From assembly GCA_020047885.1 (NCBI GenBank), contig JAIFNF010000115.1:1-5060 (forward strand): a DNA stretch of 5,060 bases. Direction: 5' to 3'. The notes under the pieces were generated by a model. The model was given only the letters and a program-made list of their open reading frames with translations. It made no database searches and was not told the DNA's origin. A program made the position numbers and the translations under genes. The stretch is from Gammaproteobacteria bacterium (GTDB lineage: Bacteria > Pseudomonadota > Gammaproteobacteria > Competibacterales > Competibacteraceae). Positions 1 through 5,060 of the stretch are shown one piece after another (within the stretch, counting starts at the first letter, position 1; the number at the start of each line of letters is the position of its first letter).

Positions 1-470
1 GCATGATGACCAAGCTCCATGCGGCAACCCGGGCCGCCCGCTCTGGAGCGTTTACCCTGCTGGCCTGGGGACGGGAACCGGAGGTGTTGCGGCGGGTAGC
101 GACCGGCGAGGCTCTGGGTACGCTGTTGCGGCCCAGTCAAAGTCCCATGGCGGCCCGCAAGCAATGGCTGGCGGTGCAACTTCAGGTGCGGGGGCGCTTA
201 CATCTCGACGCGGGCGCGGTGCGGGCGCTGCGAATGGCGGGTAAAAGTTTGTTGCCAGTCGGCGTCACGGCGATTGAAGGCAAGTTCGCCCGGGGCGATC
301 TGGCAGCCTGTCTCGATCCGAATGGCATTGAGGTTGCGCGTGGCCTGGTCAACTGCGATACCGAGCGGGCGCTGCAGTTGATCGGCAAAACGACGCGCCA
401 GATTGAAGAACTGCTGGGACCCGTGGATGCCCCGGAATTGATTCACCGGGACAATCTCGTGGTGATTTGA
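1..470 (+). CDS. proB: Glutamate 5-kinase, C-terminal part (5' end outside window)
   Basis: This is the end of glutamate 5-kinase, the cytoplasmic enzyme that phosphorylates L-glutamate with ATP in the first step of proline synthesis. The frame is open to the left edge. The first visible residues, MMTKLHAA, match the conserved G-M-x-T-K-x-x-A loop near the end of the amino-acid kinase domain, so about 155 residues of a protein usually near 370 are present and the true start lies upstream. The kinase domain ends around visible residues 45-55 (the GTLL...P...RKQWL block). A PUA domain follows at about 64-155, with the typical SLLPVGV, GKFARGDL, G.EVARG and HRDNLVV segments. The reading frame is intact to TGA at 468-470. 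A minus-strand tRNA fragment begins 18 bases downstream. The family assignment is firm; the PUA-containing form is the one common in proteobacteria. Confidence 0.95.
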   Translation, partial: MMTKLHAATRAARSGAFTLLAWGREPEVLRRVATGEALGTLLRPSQSPMAARKQWLAVQLQVRGRLHLDAGAVRALRMAGKSLLPVGVTAIEGKFARGDLAACLDPNGIEVARGLVNCDTERALQLIGKTTRQIEELLGPVDAPELIHRDNLVVI

Positions 471-488
471 ACGGTATTGCTGAAAAAC

Positions 489-533
489 TGGCGCGCCCGG
501 CGGGACTCGAACCCACGACCTTTGGCTTCGGAG
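489..533 (-). tRNA. Partial tRNA-Arg(CCG): 3' half only, probable att site or tRNA remnant
   Basis: Read on the minus strand, this is a normal tRNA 3' half: anticodon loop CTCCGAA (anticodon CCG, arginine), stem strand GCCAA, variable AGGTC, T stem GTGGG with loop TTCGAGT and pairing strand CCCGC, acceptor strand CGGGCGC, discriminator G and encoded CCA (489-491). The matching 5' half is missing. An acceptor strand GCGCCCG and a D arm should lie at about 534-565, but the bases there give only about 4 of 7 acceptor pairs, including G-U, and no D stem. The would-be 5' anticodon strand CTGAC pairs at only 3 of 5 positions with GCCAA. The identity therefore stops in or beside the anticodon loop, which is a usual crossover region for integrases that use tRNA genes. 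It could be the att repeat at one end of an integrated element, or a decayed tRNA gene. A functional tRNA is unlikely. Confidence 0.7.
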
Positions 534-573
534 GTCAGGCCTTCCCGTCCAGTCTTTTGACGACATTATTTTT

Positions 574-609
574 ATCCCGGTCGCTAAAAAGCGAGGTAGG
601 GATCGGGAT
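574..609. repeat. Nested inverted repeat (hairpin within hairpin)
   Basis: An outer pair ATCCCG (574-579) and CGGGAT (604-609) encloses a perfect inner hairpin TCGCT-AAAA-AGCGA (581-594). The strand between the inner and outer arms is asymmetric: one base on the left and nine on the right. Neither strand has a run of T directly after the outer arm, so this is not a standard intrinsic terminator. It may be a structured RNA, an element-end repeat or chance. Confidence 0.5.
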
Positions 610-630
610 ACCCGTTTCAGGCAAGGCTAA

Positions 631-640
631 ATAACGTTAT
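631..640. repeat. Perfect 10-bp palindrome
   Basis: ATAACGTTAT is a perfect palindrome in the AT-rich part of the spacer. It is the size of a small dimeric-repressor half-site pair, but it is single and has no recognised consensus, so operator function is only a possibility. Confidence 0.35.
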
Positions 641-720
641 CATTAGTGATGTTTAGTTGACCCCAAACTACAAGATAACAAATCACAAACCCAGACCTTC
701 CCACCAACGGCGCTCCCGTC

Positions 721-755
721 AGGACTTGTCCTCGATCCCTGGAATACGAATCGAG
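721..755. repeat. Two adjacent inverted repeats upstream of the cytochrome gene
   Basis: AGGAC-TT-GTCCT (721-732) is a perfect inverted repeat that could fold with a CUUG tetraloop. Overlapping its end, CTCGAT (731-736) and ATCGAG (750-755) form a second inverted repeat around a 13-base loop. The two share bases, so as RNA they would be partly exclusive. They sit about 60-95 bases before the cytochrome start and could belong to its 5' leader; no known regulatory motif is recognised. Confidence 0.35.
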
Positions 756-806
756 TCGGGTCCACCGCTACGCAGCCGGGGATGAGCAGGTTGAAATGCG
801 CTCAGT

Positions 807-810
807 GAGG
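807..810 (+). promoter_or_regulatory. Ribosome binding site for the cytochrome gene
   Basis: GAGG, in the context GTGAGGTAAG, stands 7 bases before the GTG at 818 and supports that non-ATG start. Confidence 0.6.
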
Positions 811-817
811 TAAGAGT

Positions 818-1345
818 GTGAGTTCACAAGTCGAAAAATCTGTTGTCGTCACGTCCGTCACCCTGCTCTCGGCGTTAGCGCTAGTGGCGACTGTGCTGTT
901 CATGGTCGGCGCGCTCGTTGGCCTGGTCAACAGCGTTGCTCCCGATGATGGTTCGCGCAAGCAGACGGTGATGCTCGATCGCATCAAACCGGTCGCTCGC
1001 GTATCAACCGCCCTGCCCAAGCCGGCTGGCGAAGTGAAGATGACCGGTCAGGAGGTCTACAACAAGGTCTGCGCCGCCTGCCATATGGCGGGCGTGTTAG
1101 GTGCCCCCAAGGTTGGCGACAAAGCGCTCTGGCAACCCCGGTTCGCGCAGGGTCTGGATACACTGGTGAACCATGCGGTGACTGGCATTCGCGCCATGCC
1201 GGCCAAGGGCGGCGACCCCTCGTTGACGGAGACCCATATCAAAGACTCCATTATTTATATGTTGGGGGAGACCGGGATTAAGGTCGATGTAGCCGAAGCC
1301 GCACCTGCACCTGCCGCCGAAGCCGCACCTGCTGCGCCGCAATAA
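818..1345 (+). CDS. Membrane-anchored cytochrome c5-type protein
   Basis: The 175-residue product is a monohaem c-type cytochrome. Residues 8-38 form a hydrophobic N-terminal helix (VVVTSVTLLSALALVATVLF core) without a clear signal peptidase site, so it probably stays as a membrane anchor and places the haem domain in the periplasm. The haem motif is CAACH at residues 85-89. The likely sixth ligand is Met127 in AMPAKGG, and the TGQEVYN.VCAACH...GAP..GD..W..R block is typical of the cytochrome c5 family. The domain is followed by an Ala/Pro-rich tail (residues 158-175) built from an 8-residue near-repeat. The role is electron transfer; its partner is unknown. The GTG start at 818 is chosen because GAGG at 807-810 lies 7 bases upstream, the hydrophobic helix follows at once, and an in-frame stop at 812-814 blocks any earlier start. 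A strong terminator follows. Confidence 0.9.
   Translation: MSSQVEKSVVVTSVTLLSALALVATVLFMVGALVGLVNSVAPDDGSRKQTVMLDRIKPVARVSTALPKPAGEVKMTGQEVYNKVCAACHMAGVLGAPKVGDKALWQPRFAQGLDTLVNHAVTGIRAMPAKGGDPSLTETHIKDSIIYMLGETGIKVDVAEAAPAPAAEAAPAAPQ
1292..1331 (+). repeat. 24-bp period tandem duplication in the cytochrome C-terminal tail
   Basis: A 16-base identical segment (starting GCCGAAGCCG) occurs at 1292-1307 and again at 1316-1331, exactly 24 bases apart. It encodes the repeated AEAAPA of the Ala/Pro-rich tail. The period is a multiple of three, so the frame is kept. It looks like a recent in-frame duplication in a flexible tail. Confidence 0.8.
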
Positions 1346-1371
1346 TCCATCACTTTTTATGATTGTTACTG

Positions 1372-1404
1372 AAGGGCCATCCTCCGGGGTGGCCTTTCGT
1401 TTTT
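1372..1404 (+). terminator. Rho-independent terminator after the cytochrome gene
   Basis: Stem strand GGCCATCC (1375-1382) and strand GGGTGGCC (1387-1394) pair over 8 positions with one G-U, closed by loop TCCG of the stable UNCG class. AAG before and TTT after extend the stem weakly. The T-rich tail runs TTTCGTTTTT (1395-1404). It lies 26 bases after the cytochrome stop. The T-tract ends only 13 bases before the ABC transporter ATG, so the hairpin also occupies that gene's immediate upstream region. Confidence 0.88.
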
Positions 1405-1417
1405 CAGGCAGGTTCTT

Positions 1418-3238
1418 ATGCGCCCCGATTTTCGCTACACCGAATCGCCCCATCACGAGCGCCGTGACTGGGCAAACCTGCGGGCGCTGTTGCCCTATCT
1501 TTGGGAATATCGCGGGCGAGTGTTGTTAGCGCTCGGCTGTCTGGTGCTGGCCAAGGTGGTCAATCTCGGCATCCCACTGACGCTCAAGGGAATTGTCGAT
1601 AGCCTGGACGCACAGCGGTTGGCCGTCATCGCGTTACCTACGACCTTGTTGCTGGGTTATGGCGCCTTGAAGCTGGGCAATGCGTTGTTCAGCGAACTGC
1701 GCGATGTGCTGTTTGCCCGGGTGCGCTATCGAGCCATGCGCCGGTTGACGGTGCGAACGCTGGCGCATCTGCATGATTTATCGTTGCGCTTTCACCTAGA
1801 GCGCAAAACCGGGGCGATCAGTCGTGATCTGGAACGGGGGGCACGCAGTTTAAGCACCCTGCTGAATTATCTGGCGTTCAGCATTCTGCCGGTGCTGGTG
1901 GAATTTATGCTGGCGGCGGTGTTGCTGCTCGGTCGCTACCCGCCAGTCTTTACGCTCATTGTCTTCGGCAGCGTCGTGGTCTATGTCACCTTTACTCTGG
2001 CGATCACCAACTGGCGGATGGAGCATCGCCATTTGATGAACCGGCTGGAATCGCAGGCCAATAATGAAGCCATCGACAGCCTCATCAACTACGAAACGGT
2101 GAAGTATTTCGGCAACGAGGACTGGGAATTGCGGCGCTGTGATACCACGCTGGCCGGTTGGGAGAACAGCGCGGTGCTCAGTCAAACCTCAATGTCAGCG
2201 CTGAACTTCGGTCAGGGCGCGATTATTGCGGTCGGAGTCACGCTGATTCTGTTCGCGGCCGCCGGGCAGGTGGCCGCCGGACAGTTGACCCTTGGTGATC
2301 TGGTGCTGGTGAATGCGCTGCTGCTGCAATTATTCATTCCGCTGAATTTTCTCGGTATCGTCTACCGGCAAATCAAGTATGCGCTGGCGGACATGGACGA
2401 TTTGATTCGCTTGTTGGAACGCACCCCGGAAATTAGCGATGCGCCGGATGCGGTGCCGCTGCAGGTCACCCAGGGCGAATTGCGGTTTGAGAACGTGGAT
2501 TTTGGTTATCAGCCGGATCGGCAAATCCTGTTCGATGTGAGTTTCACCGTACTACCAGGTCGTAAACTGGCGGTGGTCGGAGCCAGCGGTGCAGGGAAAT
2601 CGACCCTCGGACGGTTATTGTTCCGGTTTTACGACGTGCAGGGCGGGCGGCTGCTCATCGACGGGCAGGATCTGCGGCAAGTGACCCAGCACAGTCTGCG
2701 GGCGGTAATTGGCATTGTTCCGCAGGACACCGTGTTGTTCAACGACACGCTGTACTACAACCTGGCCTATGCCCGACCCGACGCCAGCCGTGAAGAGATC
2801 GCCGCCGCTGCCAGGATGGCGCAATTGCATGATTTCATTGCCGCCCTGCCCGCTGGTTACGATACGGTGGTCGGCGAGCGCGGTTTGAAACTGTCGGGTG
2901 GGGAGAAGCAACGGGTCGCGATTGCCCGGGCTATTCTCAAACGCCCGCGCATCCTGATTTTCGACGAAGCCACTTCGGCGCTGGACAGTCGGTCGGAACA
3001 GGCGATTTTGCAGGCATTGCGGGCCGTGGCGACCGATCACACCACGCTGGTTATTGCCCACCGGCTTTCAACAATCATCGATGCCGACCAGATTCTGGTG
3101 CTGGACCATGGCCGGGTGCGGGAGCAGGGAACGCACCGGGAGTTGTTGCAACAGGAGGGCCTGTATGCCCAAATGTGGGCTTTGCAGCAACAGGAACAGG
3201 CGGCGCGGGAGGAAGAGCAGTTGCTGGGACTGAATTGA
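1418..3238 (+). CDS. Atm1/HMT1-type ABC exporter (fused membrane and ATPase domains)
   Basis: This 606-residue half-transporter should work as a homodimer in the inner membrane. The N-terminal type IV exporter fold spans about residues 30-320, with hydrophobic segments near 35-55, 68-90, 147-170, 175-198, 267-285 and 290-315. The ATPase domain covers about 350-590: A-loop Tyr364, Walker A GASGAGKST (388-396), Q-loop Gln436, signature LSGGE (493-497), Walker B ILIFDE (512-517) with catalytic Glu517, and H-loop His548. All are intact. INYETVKYFGNE (223-234) and ALNFGQ (261-266) are hallmarks of the Atm1/ABCB7/HMT1 group, in which the NFGQ region contributes to glutathione binding, so the substrate is probably a glutathione conjugate, persulfide or metal-thiol complex. 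The ATG has CAGG 5 bases upstream, and the N-terminal RRDW..LR.LLPYLWEYR matches the family start. It converges on a minus-strand gene 4 bases beyond its TGA. The exact substrate is unknown. Confidence 0.92.
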   Translation: MRPDFRYTESPHHERRDWANLRALLPYLWEYRGRVLLALGCLVLAKVVNLGIPLTLKGIVDSLDAQRLAVIALPTTLLLGYGALKLGNALFSELRDVLFARVRYRAMRRLTVRTLAHLHDLSLRFHLERKTGAISRDLERGARSLSTLLNYLAFSILPVLVEFMLAAVLLLGRYPPVFTLIVFGSVVVYVTFTLAITNWRMEHRHLMNRLESQANNEAIDSLINYETVKYFGNEDWELRRCDTTLAGWENSAVLSQTSMSALNFGQGAIIAVGVTLILFAAAGQVAAGQLTLGDLVLVNALLLQLFIPLNFLGIVYRQIKYALADMDDLIRLLERTPEISDAPDAVPLQVTQGELRFENVDFGYQPDRQILFDVSFTVLPGRKLAVVGASGAGKSTLGRLLFRFYDVQGGRLLIDGQDLRQVTQHSLRAVIGIVPQDTVLFNDTLYYNLAYARPDASREEIAAAARMAQLHDFIAALPAGYDTVVGERGLKLSGGEKQRVAIARAILKRPRILIFDEATSALDSRSEQAILQALRAVATDHTTLVIAHRLSTIIDADQILVLDHGRVREQGTHRELLQQEGLYAQMWALQQQEQAAREEEQLLGLN

Positions 3239-3242
3239 GGGA

Positions 3243-3479
3243 TTATTCGCTGGACGCCAGCAATGCCCGCTCAGTCTCGCCCAGCATGACCAGCACCCCG
3301 GCGTGTTGCCGCTGCAACCAAGCCAGGCGCTCGCGGCGTTCGATGAACTCGTCATCGTCATCATCGCCGGTGAACTCCTGCAACAAGGCGGTCAGTTCCG
3401 TCACTGCCTCGTCCAGTTCATCCCGCTGATCCAGCAAATCACGCTGCTGGCGGCGCAGTTCGTGAAACATCATTTTCAC
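3243..3479 (-). CDS. Small acidic coiled-coil protein, unknown function
   Basis: I do not recognise this family. The product is at most 78 residues, with no hydrophobic membrane segment and no Cys. It looks like a helical hairpin: a first charged helix at about 5-36 (HELRRQQRDLLDQRDELDEA), an acidic turn with five consecutive Asp at about 39-43, and a second helix at about 45-75 (ERRERLAWLQRQHAGVLVML). The reading frame overlaps the end of the DUF4239 gene by 4 bases (GTGA), which suggests translational coupling and a shared transcript. Three starts are possible: GTG at 3479, ATG at 3473 and ATG at 3470. GGTGA at 3480-3476 would be spaced best for ATG 3470, giving 75 residues. The operon-like arrangement supports a real gene; function cannot be inferred beyond a possible link to the membrane protein upstream. 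Confidence 0.7.
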   Translation of the reverse strand: MKMMFHELRRQQRDLLDQRDELDEAVTELTALLQEFTGDDDDDEFIERRERLAWLQRQHAGVLVMLGETERALLASSE

Positions 3480-4264
3480 CGGGTAGTTTCAAGCAGCGAT
3501 TCCAACGTGATCAATTCCGCAATGGGCTGCGGACTGAGGACGAAGACCTGAAAGGGACTTCGTTGCAAATACGCGGCGGTAAAGCTGATGGAAATCGCCG
3601 AGGCGTAAATCAGCAGCGCCATCAATTGCGTCCGCCAGTTGTCCAGATGCACCAGTACAATGGTCAGCATGGTCAGCGCCCCCAGACAAGCCACCGCAAA
3701 CCATTTTAACGGATCGCCATGCTTTTGACTCTGCGCCAACCGCTGATGACGAGCTGCCTGCACACGATCCACCTCCTGCAACATCAGCGTATGCACACTG
3801 GTCGGCAATCCCCGCGTCGCCGGTTCCGCCAGCACCGCCCCCAATAAGCGCCGCCAACCGTCCAAGACCGGCTGACTGGTTTGCCCATGCGCCAAGAGCG
3901 GCCATTCCACTTCAGTCGTCAAACGCGCATAGTCACGAATGGCGGCGAGAATCGGTGCCCCAATGGCTGGCGGTTGCTGCTCCGCCAAGCGGAACAGCCC
4001 GCGTAACGCTTGTGCTTCCTGCACAATGGCGGTTTGCGCCCGGTCGCGCACACTCCAGATGTCGCTGGCGAAAAAAGTGGTGTACAGCGCGAACAGGATG
4101 CCGACGACAGCGACCACTTGCGGGGAGAAATTACTGAATGAGCGGAACCAGGAGGCCAGTCGGGAAAAGCTGCTGAGCCAGAGCAGAATGCCGGCCGTCG
4201 CAAACGTGGCCAGAATGCCGAGAATCAGCAGGCTGACGTAGATCAATTCGTGGGAGAGGGTCAT
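3476..4264 (-). CDS. DUF4239 (bestrophin-like) integral membrane protein
   Basis: The product has 262 residues. Two hydrophobic helices come first (about 8-30 and 48-68), then a soluble helical region (about 70-186), then two more helices (about 187-206 and 213-232) and a short C-terminal part. Landmarks fit the DUF4239 family: FALYTTFFASDIWSVRDRA after helix 2, the following EAQAL..LFRLA helix, the EWPLLAHGQ block, and the late RSPFQVFVLSPQPI segment corresponding to the family's usual D-x-PF pattern. The family is described as bestrophin-like, but no channel activity should be assumed. The frame can be extended to a TTG at 4300, but I choose ATG 4264 because the hydrophobic helix follows soon after, GCAGG lies just upstream, and the extension would overlap the flagellin stop. 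It lies 32 bases after the flagellin and overlaps the small coiled-coil gene by 4 bases. Confidence 0.85.
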   Translation of the reverse strand: MTLSHELIYVSLLILGILATFATAGILLWLSSFSRLASWFRSFSNFSPQVVAVVGILFALYTTFFASDIWSVRDRAQTAIVQEAQALRGLFRLAEQQPPAIGAPILAAIRDYARLTTEVEWPLLAHGQTSQPVLDGWRRLLGAVLAEPATRGLPTSVHTLMLQEVDRVQAARHQRLAQSQKHGDPLKWFAVACLGALTMLTIVLVHLDNWRTQLMALLIYASAISISFTAAYLQRSPFQVFVLSPQPIAELITLESLLETTR

Positions 4265-4275
4265 AAACCTGCAAG

Positions 4276-4291
4276 TGGGGGATACGCCCCA
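4276..4291 (-). other. Short hairpin between the flagellin and DUF4239 genes
   Basis: TGGGG and CCCCA arms (5 bp) enclose a 6-base loop in the 32-base gap. On the minus strand no T-run follows, so it is not a convincing terminator. It sits 11 bases ahead of the DUF4239 ATG, directly before the putative ribosome binding site GCAGG, where it could affect translation or stabilise a processed transcript end. Confidence 0.4.
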
Positions 4292-4296
4292 GGATT

Positions 4297-5060
4297 TCAA
4301 CCCGTGAGTAGACTAAGAACCTGGCGCGGCCCCGCATTGGCCTGGGCAAGCATCGCCTGACCCGCTTGGAGGATAATTTGGCGGCGGGCGAGTTCACCTG
4401 TCTCCTGTGCGTAATCAGCATCAAGAATGCGCGATCGGGCGTCCGAAGTGGTTTCAATGTTGATGGCGTTGACATTGATCAGATGCCCGAGCCGATTCAG
4501 CCCGGCACCCATTTCACCGCGTTGCTCATTGAGGTACGTCAGCGCTAGGTCAATCTTGTCGATGACCGTGTTGGGATCAGTGGCAACATTGATACCGGAG
4601 AGTCCGAGCGCCCCAACCGTAGTGGCACCAATACTGACATTAAGACGTTCACCCGCTTTTTCACCAACTTGCAGATCAAAGGAATTCCGGGAGACGCCGG
4701 CGCTGCCCGTGTTATCGAACCCGGCGGGCCATTTCTCGGTAAAACCAGACAAGGGGTCGGAAGTATAGCCGCCAGTATCGGGAATCACTGATGTCGCAGT
4801 GCGAATCACACCACCATCTGCATCCGCGCCGCCAATTGCGCCGGTGTCTGCGTTAGTCAGGTAGCCACCATCAACCAGACTTTGTACATAACTTTTTCCC
4901 GCTGTGTCCTTGTAGGTATCCAGAAAATTAGTTGCATTGGTAAACCCGGTAGTTGCCACCAGCGCCTCATCAAAAGTCGCGCCTTTCTTGAGTTCGGTCA
5001 TGATGCTTTTAATCCCGCCGCTGGTCTGCTCATGCAGGAAACGCACGGCAACATAGGCGC
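4297..5060 (-). CDS. Flagellin, C-terminal part; candidate flagellinolysin (N-terminus outside window)
   Basis: The frame is open to the right edge, so the start, the N-terminal D0/D1 helices and part of the central domain lie outside. About 254 residues are visible. The last 125 or so are a typical flagellin C-terminal domain: FDLQVGEKAGERLNVSIG, ALGLSGINVAT, the IDLALTYLNEQRGEMGAGLNRL helix, RSRILDADYAQE and the terminal QAMLAQANAGP.QVLSLL. They build the filament core outside the cell. The visible part before this is not ordinary variable sequence. AYVAVRFLHEQ, the GGIKSIMTELKKGATFDEAL helix, TNATNFLDTY and NADTGAIGGADADGG resemble, from memory of the family, the helical end of the metallopeptidase domain in flagellinolysins. 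Their HExxH zinc site would be upstream and is not seen, so flagellin is certain and flagellinolysin is inferred. The tail AGPRQVLSLLTG departs slightly from the usual LPQ.VLSLL. No terminator follows. Confidence 0.9.
   Translation of the reverse strand, partial: AYVAVRFLHEQTSGGIKSIMTELKKGATFDEALVATTGFTNATNFLDTYKDTAGKSYVQSLVDGGYLTNADTGAIGGADADGGVIRTATSVIPDTGGYTSDPLSGFTEKWPAGFDNTGSAGVSRNSFDLQVGEKAGERLNVSIGATTVGALGLSGINVATDPNTVIDKIDLALTYLNEQRGEMGAGLNRLGHLINVNAINIETTSDARSRILDADYAQETGELARRQIILQAGQAMLAQANAGPRQVLSLLTG

Larger units (their letters stand above)
534..817. other. Intergenic stretch with inverted repeats, no convincing gene
   Basis: No reading frame here has credible coding character in either direction. 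The first part (about 555-690) is AT-rich compared with the flanking genes; the rest (about 690-800) returns to higher GC. It contains several inverted repeats, listed separately, and the ribosome binding site of the cytochrome gene at its right end. A TTGACC at 657-662 resembles a -35 box on the + strand, but the best -10 at 16-18 bases (ACAAAT, 679-684) matches only half of the consensus, so no promoter is called. Some promoter for the cytochrome gene must nevertheless lie here or upstream, because proB is followed by the opposing tRNA fragment. Confidence 0.6.

Noticed and set aside
535..560. Possible group I intron splitting the tRNA at its anticodon loop (a GACTGGACGG stretch on the minus strand resembles part of the R core element)
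   Set aside because: No P, Q or S core elements follow in order, and no tRNA 5' half is found further upstream on the minus strand within the spacer.
198..566. Minus-strand open frame across the proB 3' end and the tRNA fragment
   Set aside because: Its N-terminal SWVRVPPGAP-like peptide is the usual artefact of translating a tRNA 3' half, and the rest is antisense to conserved proB sequence.
657..684. Sigma70-like promoter with TTGACC
   Set aside because: No -10 box better than half consensus lies at proper spacing, so the -35 match alone is not enough.
782..808. Eight-codon upstream open frame starting ATG 782
   Set aside because: It ends inside the cytochrome ribosome binding region and could be a leader peptide, but it has no ribosome binding site of its own and no regulatory codon bias, so chance is more likely.
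2615..3061. Long minus-strand open frame of 148 residues inside the exporter gene
   Set aside because: It is antisense to the highly conserved ATPase domain, its product has no recognisable domain, and it is explained as a shadow of GC-rich codons.
3303..3551. Plus-strand open frame opposite the coiled-coil gene
   Set aside because: It is a shadow spanning the overlap of two minus-strand genes; the minus-strand frames have family or operon support.
4265..4300. Longer DUF4239 form starting at TTG 4300
   Set aside because: The added 12 residues are not membrane-like or family-like, the codon overlaps the flagellin stop, and ATG 4264 has a better context.

Overview
The window reads as bacterial chromosome, most likely from a gammaproteobacterium. 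It has a glutamate 5-kinase with a C-terminal PUA domain, a membrane-anchored cytochrome c5-type protein, an Atm1-type ABC exporter, a tRNA fragment with an encoded CCA end, a UNCG-loop intrinsic terminator, and a polar-flagellin-like C-terminus. Base composition is moderately GC-rich throughout the coding parts. A lineage such as Competibacteraceae or Chromatiales would fit, but the sequence alone does not settle it.

Layout. The 3' end of proB enters from the left on the + strand (1-470). Eighteen bases after its stop, on the minus strand, lies the 3' half of a tRNA-Arg(CCG) (489-533). It is well formed from the anticodon loop to CCA, but its 5' half is unrecognisable, which suggests an integration or rearrangement scar. 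The stretch 534-817 has no convincing gene, is locally AT-rich and holds several inverted repeats. A membrane-anchored c-type cytochrome follows (818-1345), then a strong terminator whose T-tract ends 13 bases before the ATG of an Atm1/HMT1-type ABC exporter (1418-3238).

From 3243 to the right edge everything is on the minus strand. Read in the direction of transcription, there is the C-terminal part of a flagellin (4297-5060, N-terminus outside the window), a DUF4239 four-helix membrane protein (3476-4264) and a small acidic coiled-coil protein (3243-3479) that overlaps the DUF4239 gene by 4 bases. The three genes are closely packed with no terminator seen between them, so they may be co-transcribed. 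The coiled-coil gene and the ABC gene converge with only 4 bases between their stops.

The most interesting item is the flagellin. The residues ahead of its D1/D0 C-terminal domain do not look like ordinary flagellin hypervariable sequence. They resemble the helical tail of the metallopeptidase domain of flagellinolysins, which are flagellins that carry a zinc protease in the variable region. The zinc-binding HExxH itself would lie beyond base 5060, so this remains an inference.
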